Positions 57,301-64,000 of a stretch of 64,000 bases of DNA are shown here, in pieces; the stretch's first letter is position 1; each line of letters begins with the position of its first letter. Under the pieces are notes generated by a model, which was not told the DNA's origin, searched no databases, and saw nothing but the letters and a program-made list of their open reading frames with translations. The position numbers and the translations under genes are program-made. This DNA is from Pseudomonas gingeri (GTDB lineage: Bacteria > Pseudomonadota > Gammaproteobacteria > Pseudomonadales > Pseudomonadaceae), in contig NZ_JACAPR010000012.1 of assembly GCF_013385635.1 (NCBI RefSeq), forward strand, positions 124,001 to 188,000. The letters run 5' to 3'.

Positions 57301-59406
57301 TCAAGCCGCCGCCACCCGCACCGGCACTCCGTTCAGCGCGGCATTGCCCGACAGCTCGTCGAGCTGGCGCTCATCGGTCAGGTCATTGGCGCTGGAACCC
57401 GGCTGACCGCTGGCGATCGTCATCTGCACACCCGGCCGTGCATGTCCCCAGCCATGGGGCAGGCTCACAACTCCCGGCATCATCTCGACGCTGGCGAGCA
57501 CCTCGACCTCGATCACCCCGACCCGCGAACTGACCCGCACCCGCTGCCCGTCATCGAGCCCGCGGCTGGCCAGGTCGTCAGGGTGCATCAGCAACTGGTG
57601 GCGCGGCTTGCCTTTCACCAGCCGGTGGTAATTGTGCATCCAGGAATTGTTGCTGCGCACATGCCGCCGTCCGATCATCAGCAGTTCGCCCGCCTCGGGC
57701 AGCTGCTGCGCGGCGAAGCGCGCCAGATCAGCGAGGATCTCCGGTGGAGCGGCCTGGATACGTTGCTCCGGGGTTTTCAGACGCTTGCCAAGATTCGGCC
57801 GCAGAGGCCCGAGGTCGACGCCATGGGGATGCCCGGCCAGGGCCTGTACCGACAACTTGTGCTCGGAGGCATCGCCATAACGCCCCAGGCGCAGCCCCAT
57901 GTCGATCATCTGCGCCGGTGGCATCGTCGGCTTCAACTCCTTGCCCGTCATTGCGGCAAACGACTTGGCCAGGCCGACAAAGATCTCCCAGTCGTGCAGT
58001 GCCCCCTCCGGCTTGGCGAGGATCGCCCGGTTGAAACGCGTGACGTTGCGCACGGCGAACATATTGAACGTCGTGTCGTAGTGATCGTTCTCCAGTGCGG
58101 AAGTCGAGGGCAGGATCAGGTCGGCGTAACGGGTGGTTTCATTGATATACAGGTCAATGCTGACCATGAACTCCAGACCATCCAGCGCCTGTTCCAGCTG
58201 GCGGCCGTTGGGTGTCGACAACACCGGGTTGCCGGCCACGGTGACCAGTGCGCGTACCTGCCCTTCACCTTCGTTGAGCATCTCCTCGGCCAGCGCCGAC
58301 ACCGGCAGCTCGCCACCGTACTCCGGCAAGCCGGAGACGCGGCTCTGCCAACGGTTGAAATGCCCGCCCCCGGTCGAAGCCACCAGGTCCACCGCCGGGC
58401 TGGTGCACAATGCACCGCCGACCCGGTCGAGATTGCCGCTCACCAGGTTGATCAATTGCACCAGCCAGTGACAGAGGGTGCCGAAGGCCTGGGTGGAAAC
58501 CCCCATACGCCCATAGCAGACGGCCTTGTCCGCCGCCGCGAAATCCCGCGCCAGTTGCCTGATCTGCCCGGCGGGCACGGCACACAGCGGGCTCATGGTT
58601 TCAGCCGTGAACCCCGCCACGGCCTTGCGCACTTCATCCAGGCCATCCACCGGCAGATGACTGTCGCGGGTGAGGCCTTCCTGAAACAACGTATTGAGCA
58701 GGCCAAAAAGCAGAGCCGCATCGCCCCCGGGACGTATGAACAGGTGCTGATCGGCCATGGCCGCGGTTTCGCTGCGTCGCGGGTCGATCACCACCAGCTT
58801 GCCGCCGCGAGCCTGGATGGCTTTCAAGCGCTTTTCCACATCCGGTACGGTCATGATGCTGCCGTTGGAGGCCAGCGGATTGCCGCCCAGGATCAGCATG
58901 AAGTCGGTGTTGTCGATGTCCGGGATCGGCAGCAGCAGCCCGTGGCCGTACATCAGGTAGCTGCTCAGGTGCTGCGGCAGCTGGTCGACCGAGGTCGCGG
59001 AGAACCGGTTGCGGGTCTTCAGCAAACCGAGGAAATAGTTGCTGTGGGTCATCAGCCCGTAATTGTGCACGCTGGGATTGCCCTGGTAGATCGCCACGGC
59101 GTTCTGGCCATGGCGGGCCTGGATCGCCCCGAGGCGCTCGGCAACCAGCGCAAAGGCCGCCTCCCATTCGATCGGTTGCCATTCGCTGCCGACCCGCAGC
59201 ATGGGCTGGCGCAAGCGATCCGGATCATTCTGGATATCCTGCAGGGCCACGGCTTTCGGGCAGATATGGCCACGGCTGAAGGTGTCCTGGGCGTCACCCT
59301 TGATCGAGGTGATCTGCACCCGGTCTTCGCTGCGGGTGGTTTCGATGGTCAGGCCACAAATGGCTTCGCACAGATGGCAGGCACGGTGATGAAGAGTCTT
59401 GGTCAT
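57301..59406 (-). CDS. Molybdopterin oxidoreductase (PA3534-like, DMSOR superfamily)
   Basis: 701 residues from ATG 59406. N-terminal [4Fe-4S] site: CHLCEAICGL and GHICPKA (C-x2-C-x3-C and a distal C). Mo-bisMGD binding blocks: GNPLASNGSIMTVPDVEKRL, VVIDPRRSETA, DLILPSTSALENDHYD, PHGWGHARPG. At the usual Mo-ligand position (Cys, Sec or Ser) I read SATSVDQLPQHLSSY, with no obvious thiol; the ligand may be the Ser or Asp nearby. No signal peptide, so cytoplasmic. Substrate not known. Confidence 0.85.
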   Translation of the reverse strand: MTKTLHHRACHLCEAICGLTIETTRSEDRVQITSIKGDAQDTFSRGHICPKAVALQDIQNDPDRLRQPMLRVGSEWQPIEWEAAFALVAERLGAIQARHGQNAVAIYQGNPSVHNYGLMTHSNYFLGLLKTRNRFSATSVDQLPQHLSSYLMYGHGLLLPIPDIDNTDFMLILGGNPLASNGSIMTVPDVEKRLKAIQARGGKLVVIDPRRSETAAMADQHLFIRPGGDAALLFGLLNTLFQEGLTRDSHLPVDGLDEVRKAVAGFTAETMSPLCAVPAGQIRQLARDFAAADKAVCYGRMGVSTQAFGTLCHWLVQLINLVSGNLDRVGGALCTSPAVDLVASTGGGHFNRWQSRVSGLPEYGGELPVSALAEEMLNEGEGQVRALVTVAGNPVLSTPNGRQLEQALDGLEFMVSIDLYINETTRYADLILPSTSALENDHYDTTFNMFAVRNVTRFNRAILAKPEGALHDWEIFVGLAKSFAAMTGKELKPTMPPAQMIDMGLRLGRYGDASEHKLSVQALAGHPHGVDLGPLRPNLGKRLKTPEQRIQAAPPEILADLARFAAQQLPEAGELLMIGRRHVRSNNSWMHNYHRLVKGKPRHQLLMHPDDLASRGLDDGQRVRVSSRVGVIEVEVLASVEMMPGVVSLPHGWGHARPGVQMTIASGQPGSSANDLTDERQLDELSGNAALNGVPVRVAAA

Positions 59407-59543
59407 GGCCAGTCTCTGTTTTATTCGGGGCAACCTCGCTCAGGTTGCGGGAATAGAACTATGGCCCGTGACGGATAAGCCCGCCAGCGACGTTCGTCTT
59501 GTGAATCGAGGGGCATCAGGCGAGCCGATGACACTCGCGAAGA

Positions 59544-59834
59544 TCAGGCCAGGGGCAGCCTGGGGGCGGGTTGCAATTGGATTTCCTGGATGGTTTCGAC
59601 CTGTTCGTGGGCCACATGCACACCGGTCAGCTCACCGATAAGGCGCCAGTGATCGTCGAGACCGGAACTGATGGTGGCCATGCGGTCAATCATTCGCCGC
59701 CCGGCCGCGCGCGTGACCTCGTCTTCACTGCGTAACAATTCGAAAGACATTGACGTCACCGAAGCGGTCATGTGCGTCAGCGTCTGCGCGGTCAGCTTCA
59801 GCAACTCCATGAGTTGTTGTTCCTTCGATTCCAT
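59544..59834 (-). CDS. Small conserved protein, function unknown
   Basis: 96 residues, helical (MESKEQQLMELLKLTAQTLTHMTASVTSM), no signal or membrane helix. Corresponds in position to PA3536, between the PA3534 enzyme and argF. Nothing about its role can be read; the codon use is good and the start follows a GGAA stretch. A two-helix regulatory or chaperone-like protein is possible. Confidence 0.6.
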   Translation of the reverse strand: MESKEQQLMELLKLTAQTLTHMTASVTSMSFELLRSEDEVTRAAGRRMIDRMATISSGLDDHWRLIGELTGVHVAHEQVETIQEIQLQPAPRLPLA

Positions 59835-60261
59835 TCCAAAGCCTCGGTGTGTCTGCAGTGATACATTTATAACCTAGCAGCATTGTTTAGGAAATGTTTC
59901 CGCTTTTGACCGAGAGCGTGATGCTGCACGCAAACACCCCGACCGGAGATCCGGAAAACGACCAGAAGCCGCCTGTAGCCGTCCCCTTCAATTGCCAAGC
60001 GACGCTGCGCCAGTGTACAAGTGCACCGGCTGTAATGATGGCAACAGGCTTGGACAGACGTGGAAAAACCGCTGGGGACAGCTCCATTCCCTCGCTACAA
60101 CGCGCCAAAACAAAGCCTCCTATTGGTAACACGCGACATTTTCTTATACGATCGCGTCTTCCCCTATTTCGTCGCCCCGTGCGGCTTACGCCGCAGGTCT
60201 CGCCCGTTTTTCCGAAAAACCCGGCTTTGAGTATCTGCGGTCTGTTGCAAAAAGGTAGTTA
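59835..60261. other. argF upstream region with no gene
   Basis: 427 bp. Contains the argF promoter and ArgR operator (60118-60159), a TGCGGC-TTAC-GCCGCA hairpin at about 60180-60195 and an imperfect TTTTTC-CGAAAAA hairpin before the start. Two short ORFs that cross it on both strands have no ribosome site and mixed composition; I do not call them. Confidence 0.6.
60123..60159 (-). promoter_or_regulatory. Tandem ArgR operator in the argF promoter
   Basis: On the minus strand AGACGC-N8-AA-N5-TGTCGC-N8-AA: two half-sites 21 bp apart, the proximal one a full match to TGTCGC-N8-AA (complement GCGACA at 60133-60138, TT at 60123-60124), the other with AGACGC (60154-60159). It overlaps a plus-strand promoter TTGGTA (60123-60128), 16 bp, TATACG (60145-60150), so bound ArgR would block it. 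Confidence 0.75.
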
Positions 60262-60264
60262 ATG

Positions 60265-61185
60265 ATGAGCGCAAGGCACTTTCTCTCCCTGATGGATTGC
60301 ACGCCCGAAGAGCTGGTCAGCGTGATTCGTCGAGGCATCGAGCTGAAGGACCTGCGTGATCGCGGTGTACTGTTCGAGCCACTCAAGGGTCGGATTCTCG
60401 GCATGATCTTCGAGAAGTCCTCGACACGTACCCGCGTCTCGTTCGAAGCCGGCATGATCCAGCTCGGCGGCCAGGCGATCTTCCTCTCGCCGCGCGACAC
60501 CCAACTGGGCCGTGGCGAGCCGATCGGCGACAGCGCCATCGTCCTGTCGAGCATGCTCGACGTGGTCATGCTGCGTACCTTCAAGCACAGCACCCTGACC
60601 GAGTTCGCCGACAACTCCCGCGTACCGGTGATCAATGGCCTGTCCGATGACCTGCATCCCTGCCAGTTGCTGGCGGACATGCAGACCTTCCTCGAACATC
60701 GCGGCTCGATCCAGGGCAAGACCGTGACCTGGATCGGCGACGGCAACAACATGTGCAACAGCTATATCGAAGCGGCGATCCAGTTCGACTTCCAGCTGCG
60801 CGTCAGTTGCCCCGAGGGCTATGAGCCCAGTCCGGCACTCCTGGCCCTGGCCGGCGAGCGGGTCCAGCTGGTTCGCGACCCACGGGAGGCCGTGCGCGGT
60901 TCGCACCTGGTCAGCACCGACGTCTGGACCTCCATGGGCCAGGAAGAAGAAACCGCCAAGCGCCTCGCCCTGTTCGCGCCGCTGCAAGTCACCCGCGAAC
61001 TGCTCGACCTGGCCGCTCCCGACGTCCTGTTCCTGCATTGCCTGCCGGCCCACCGTGGCGAGGAAATCAGCCTCGACCTGCTCGACGACCCGCGTTCGGT
61101 CGCCTGGGACCAGGCCGAGAACCGCCTGCACGCGCAAAAGGCCTTGCTGGAGTTTCTGGTCAAGCCGGCGTATCGCCCGGCATGA
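60265..61185 (+). CDS. argF: Ornithine carbamoyltransferase, anabolic
   Basis: 306 residues from ATG 60265 (MSARHFLSLMDCTPEEL); an ATG three bases earlier is also possible. Carbamoyl-phosphate site KSSTRTRVSFE, HPCQLLADMQTF, and HCLPAHRGEEIS with the catalytic Cys. Synthesises citrulline for arginine. Its promoter carries an ArgR operator. The stop overlaps the next ATPase gene. Confidence 0.97.
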   Translation: MSARHFLSLMDCTPEELVSVIRRGIELKDLRDRGVLFEPLKGRILGMIFEKSSTRTRVSFEAGMIQLGGQAIFLSPRDTQLGRGEPIGDSAIVLSSMLDVVMLRTFKHSTLTEFADNSRVPVINGLSDDLHPCQLLADMQTFLEHRGSIQGKTVTWIGDGNNMCNSYIEAAIQFDFQLRVSCPEGYEPSPALLALAGERVQLVRDPREAVRGSHLVSTDVWTSMGQEEETAKRLALFAPLQVTRELLDLAAPDVLFLHCLPAHRGEEISLDLLDDPRSVAWDQAENRLHAQKALLEFLVKPAYRPA

Positions 61186-62240
61186 GTCATCCCCTGCTGT
61201 TGAATCTGCACAACCTGGCCTGCGGTTATCAGGACCAACGGGTAGTGCAGAACCTCAACCTGCACTTGAACGCCGGTGATATCGGCTGCCTGCTGGGCTC
61301 CTCCGGTTGCGGCAAGACCACCACGCTACGCGCCATCGCCGGTTTCGAGCCGATCCACGAGGGCGAGATCCAGCTGGCGGGCGAAGTCATCTCCAGCGCC
61401 GGGTTTACCCTGGCCCCGGAGAAACGCCGGATCGGCATGGTGTTCCAGGACTACGCGCTGTTCCCACACCTGAGCGTCGCGCAAAACATCGCCTTCGGCA
61501 TTCGCAAGCATCCGCAACAGGCTCGTGTCACCGACGAGTTGCTGGAACTGGTCAACCTCAAGGGCCTGGGCAAGCGTTATCCCCATGAGCTTTCCGGCGG
61601 CCAGCAGCAACGCGTGGCCCTGGCCCGGGCATTGGCTCCGGAGCCGCAGTTGCTGCTGCTCGACGAACCCTTCTCCAACCTCGATGGCGAACTGCGGCGC
61701 AAGCTCAGCCACGAAGTACGCGACATCCTCAAGCTGCGCGGCACCAGCGCGATCCTGGTCACCCACGATCAGGAGGAAGCCTTTGCGGTCAGCGATCATG
61801 TCGGCGTGTTCAAGGAAGGTCGGCTGGAGCAGTGGGACACCCCGTACAACCTCTATCACGAGCCGGCGACACCGTTTGTCGCCAGCTTTATCGGCCAGGG
61901 CTACTTTATTCGCGGACAACTGAGCAGCCCGGAGTCGGTACAGACCGAGCTGGGCCTGCTGCGTGGCAACCGGGCCTATGCCTGGCCGGTGGGCGGCCCG
62001 GTGGATGTGCTGCTGCGTCCCGACGATATCGTCCACGCGCCCCACAGCCCGCTGAAAGCCAGGGTCATCGGCAAGACATTCCTCGGCGCCTCGACCCTCT
62101 ATCGCCTGCAATTGCCGACCGGCAGCCAACTGGAGTCGATCTTCCCCAGCCATGCCGATCACCGGCCGGGAGACGATGTCGGAATTCGCGTCGCGGCCGA
62201 ACACCTGGTGCTGTTCCAGGCGTCAAACCACGCCGCCTGA
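61182..62240 (+). CDS. Orphan ABC transporter ATPase (FbpC/PotA-like with TOBE domain)
   Basis: 352 residues from ATG 61182, start overlapping the argF stop by 4 bp. Walker A LLGSSGCGKTTT, Q-loop MVFQDYALFPHL, signature LSGGQQQRVALARAL, Walker B LLLLDEPFSNLD and H-loop VTHDQEEAF. The C-terminal third is a TOBE-type domain. FbpC/PotA-type importers need permeases and a binding protein; none is next to it. Coupling to argF is by overlap only; same pair as PA3537-PA3538. Confidence 0.9.
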   Translation: MSHPLLLNLHNLACGYQDQRVVQNLNLHLNAGDIGCLLGSSGCGKTTTLRAIAGFEPIHEGEIQLAGEVISSAGFTLAPEKRRIGMVFQDYALFPHLSVAQNIAFGIRKHPQQARVTDELLELVNLKGLGKRYPHELSGGQQQRVALARALAPEPQLLLLDEPFSNLDGELRRKLSHEVRDILKLRGTSAILVTHDQEEAFAVSDHVGVFKEGRLEQWDTPYNLYHEPATPFVASFIGQGYFIRGQLSSPESVQTELGLLRGNRAYAWPVGGPVDVLLRPDDIVHAPHSPLKARVIGKTFLGASTLYRLQLPTGSQLESIFPSHADHRPGDDVGIRVAAEHLVLFQASNHAA

Positions 62241-62269
62241 GTCGAAGCGGCGGCTCAGCTCCGGTTCTC

Positions 62270-63052
62270 TCAGGCCAGGCTCAGCCGCCCGCTCGCCACC
62301 AGCGTCGCCCTGCCACCGATCTTCACCCGATCGCCTTCCAGTCGGCAGGACAACTCACCACCCCGCTGCGAGCACTGGTAAGCCGTCAAGTCGGTCTTGC
62401 CCAGGCGCTGCGCCCAGTAGGGAATCAGCGCGCAATGGGTCGACCCGGTGACCGGATCCTCGTTGATGCCAATGGCGGGGGCAAAATAACGCGAGACAAA
62501 ATCATGCTGCCGGCCCGGCGCGGTCACAATCACCCCCGGCCACGGCAGTTTCGCCACCGCTGCCCAATCGGGCGCGCATTCACGTACAGCCTGTTCCGAG
62601 GCCAGGACCACGAACAACTCGTTGGCCCCGAGGACATCGACCACGGTCGTGCCCAGTGCACGCTCGACCTCAAGGGTCACGCCGATCGCGCTGGGCGCTC
62701 GTACCGGGAAATCCAGCCATAGCAAGTCGCCCTCGCGGCTGACACTCAGTGGACCGGACTTGCAGACGAAATTGATGGTTTCAGCCGTTTCGCCATAGAC
62801 CTCGAACAGGACAAAGGCGCTGGCCAGTGTCGCGTGGCCGCAGAGCGGGACTTCAGTAGTGGGCGTAAACCAGCGAATGCGCCACCCCGATGCCTCGCGG
62901 ACCACAAACGCGGTTTCCGCCAGATTGTGCTCGGCGGCAATCTGCTGCATCAGTTCGTCGGCCAACCAGGCGTCGAGCCGGTAGACCATGGCCGGATTAC
63001 CGCCGAAGGGGCGCTCACTGAAAGCGTCGACCTGGTGAAATTCAAGCTGCAT
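62270..63052 (-). CDS. PhzF-family isomerase-like protein
   Basis: 260 residues, diaminopimelate-epimerase-like fold. Catalytic Glu47 in EHNLAETAFV, GHATLASAFVLFE and EDPVTGSTHCALIPYWA are PhzF blocks. PhzF makes a phenazine precursor, but no other phz genes are here and the active-site family is broad; read it as PhzF-family isomerase, not phenazine synthesis. Start ATG 63052 follows AGGAGAGGACG. Confidence 0.9.
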   Translation of the reverse strand: MQLEFHQVDAFSERPFGGNPAMVYRLDAWLADELMQQIAAEHNLAETAFVVREASGWRIRWFTPTTEVPLCGHATLASAFVLFEVYGETAETINFVCKSGPLSVSREGDLLWLDFPVRAPSAIGVTLEVERALGTTVVDVLGANELFVVLASEQAVRECAPDWAAVAKLPWPGVIVTAPGRQHDFVSRYFAPAIGINEDPVTGSTHCALIPYWAQRLGKTDLTAYQCSQRGGELSCRLEGDRVKIGGRATLVASGRLSLA

Positions 63053-63154
63053 GACGTCCTCTCCTTGTCTTTAGTTCACAAGCATGACGACGACGTCGCT
63101 CGACGCCTAGTGACAGAGACGTCCGATTTCCACCATACAGCCGCAGCCCGCCAA

Positions 63155-63625
63155 TCAGGCACGACCGATATCGGCGAACTTCGCCTGGGTATGCTCGGCC
63201 AGCACTGCCGGCGCCAACTCCACCTCCAGGCCGCGACGCCCGGCGCTGACAAAAATGCTCGCGAAAGACTGCGCACTCTGGTCGATAAAGGTCCGCAGGC
63301 GCTTCTTCTGCCCCAGCGGGCTGATACCGCCCAGCAGATAGCCGGTGGCTCGCTGGGCCGCGGCAGGGTCGGCCATTTCGACTTTCTTGACCCCTGCCGC
63401 CTGGGCCAGGGCCTTCAGATCCAGACTTCCGACGACCGGTACCACCGCCACCAGCAATTCGGCTTTTTCGCTGCTGGCCAGCAAGGTCTTGAACACCTGG
63501 GCCGGCGCGAGCCCGAGTTTTTCCGCGGCCTCCAGGCCATAGGAAGCGGCTTTCGGATCATGTTCGTAACTGTGCACACGATGTTCGGCACGAACTTTTT
63601 TCAGCAGGTCCAAGGCAGGCGTCAT
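63155..63625 (-). CDS. ybaK: Cys-tRNA(Pro) deacylase YbaK
   Basis: 156 residues, YbaK/EbsC type. Edits Cys-tRNA(Pro) made by ProRS. HSYEHDPKAASYGLEAAEKLG, VFKTLLASSE (Lys45 region), VPVVGSLDLKALA, and RATGYLLGGISPLGQKK with the GGISPxG block. Full length. Confidence 0.93.
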   Translation of the reverse strand: MTPALDLLKKVRAEHRVHSYEHDPKAASYGLEAAEKLGLAPAQVFKTLLASSEKAELLVAVVPVVGSLDLKALAQAAGVKKVEMADPAAAQRATGYLLGGISPLGQKKRLRTFIDQSAQSFASIFVSAGRRGLEVELAPAVLAEHTQAKFADIGRA

Positions 63626-63996
63626 GATCGTTCCCGACAGATAGGAAGGTAAGCCCGGATTTTAGGCCATCGCTGGGCAAAAGGCTCTATTACACACTCG
63701 CAAGCCTCTATCTCAGGGGACTGGACACGCCGAAAGCAACGTATCCATCACCAGGGCCCGACAGACAAAACCACCTCATTCACACGATCAATAGTCAGAA
63801 TGTGGACGATAGTTCACTTTCGACCTTTGACAGCAGTGTTTCTTGTCTATATTTTTTCGAATCTGAAGATCATAGTCCTACACCAACAGTACTCAGCGGC
63901 AAACCGCTTTCAGGGATGGGGATCCCCGCAAGTCGACGAAAGACCACGCCAACCATCGGGATTGGCGTCAGACAACAACAAAAATCGAGGTATCCA
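63626..63996. other. Long intergenic leader before the next gene
   Basis: 371 bp, no protein-coding gene I can support. It ends in a good ribosome site, GAGG, before ATG at 63997. In pseudomonads the gene after this neighbourhood is algD, which has a leader of this length with AlgR and AlgU sites. I find only an imperfect AlgR-like CGACGAAAG around 63934 and no convincing AlgU -35 GAACTT with proper spacing. Short ORF at 63800 reading into the edge lacks a ribosome site. Confidence 0.5.
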
Positions 63997-64000
63997 ATGA
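63997..64000 (+). CDS. algD: Start codon of the next gene at the window edge, probably algD
   Basis: ATGA at the very end, six bases after GAGGTATCC (Shine-Dalgarno). By recalled synteny (argF, ABC ATPase, then algD) it would be GDP-mannose 6-dehydrogenase. Only four bases are visible, so the name is a guess from context. Confidence 0.4.

Noticed and set aside
57103..59478. 791-codon open frame opposite the molybdopterin gene
   Set aside because: Shadow; the minus-strand gene has the iron-sulfur and bisMGD motifs.
59894..60262. 122-codon ORF and its 81-codon opposite in the argF upstream region
   Set aside because: No ribosome site, no protein-like composition, and they overlap the ArgR operator and promoter.
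63800..64000. 66-codon ORF running off the right edge
   Set aside because: No ribosome site and it reads through the likely start of the next gene in another frame.
1..64000. tRNA, rRNA, CRISPR array, insertion sequence or prophage
   Set aside because: No cloverleaf, direct-repeat array, transposase or phage gene was recognised in any gap or reading frame.

Overview
The window looks like chromosomal DNA from a fluorescent Pseudomonas (P. fluorescens group). It is GC-rich and densely coded. Many gene neighbourhoods match those I remember from P. aeruginosa PAO1: pdxH / OmpA-like / esterase / dinG / ychJ / quiP; pheC / dcd / apbC / metG / rnf / nth / PA3496-like; argG / motY / pyrC / rnt / peroxiredoxin / bfd / bfrB / grxD / molybdopterin enzyme / argF / ABC ATPase / (algD). 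It also carries REP/REPIN palindromes of the type common in fluorescent pseudomonads. Synteny statements come from memory, not from a search. I see no rRNA, tRNA, CRISPR array, insertion sequence or prophage.

Layout. 1-12.1 kb: partial pdxH, an OmpA-type lipoprotein with a repeated WWPFGSSDK-type motif, a beta-lactamase-fold esterase, a secreted GH50/agarase-like glycoside hydrolase, SOS-controlled dinG (LexA box at 7849), a small membrane protein, a collagen-like secreted protein and several small conserved genes, including two SEC-C proteins. 12.1-20.4 kb: a six-gene sugar operon (AlsB-like binding protein, two-domain ATPase, permease, Gfo/Idh/MocA dehydrogenase, 2-hydroxyacid dehydrogenase, DUF4380 epimerase-fold protein) with a divergent ROK repressor. 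20.4-29.4 kb: a two-component system divergent from a TonB receptor, PiuC-type dioxygenase and FecBCDE-type ABC transporter (ferric-siderophore uptake), then an isochorismatase-fold protein. 29.6-38.8 kb: yfcG-type glutathione transferase, the AHL acylase quiP, a five-gene basic-amino-acid ABC operon behind a sigma-54-like promoter, and periplasmic pheC.

38.9-48.2 kb: dcd, a cold-shock gene with long leader, apbC, metG, then a compact rnfA-B-D-G-E-nth operon. Its most unusual feature is that it has no rnfC, its RnfB has no membrane anchor but has a long charged tail, and RnfA/RnfE lack three of the four cysteines that normally hold the intramembrane [2Fe-2S] cluster. 48.2-50.5 kb is a variable pocket: a BvgA-like orphan regulator, about 0.9 kb of AT-richer gene-free DNA and an unrecognised protein.

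50.6-64 kb: argG and argF, each with a tandem ArgR-type operator, motY, pyrC-rnt, an iron/redox group (peroxiredoxin, bfd with a Fur box, bfrB, grxD), a molybdopterin oxidoreductase, an ABC ATPase coupled to argF, a PhzF-like protein and ybaK. The last four bases look like the start codon of the next gene, probably algD, after a long leader.
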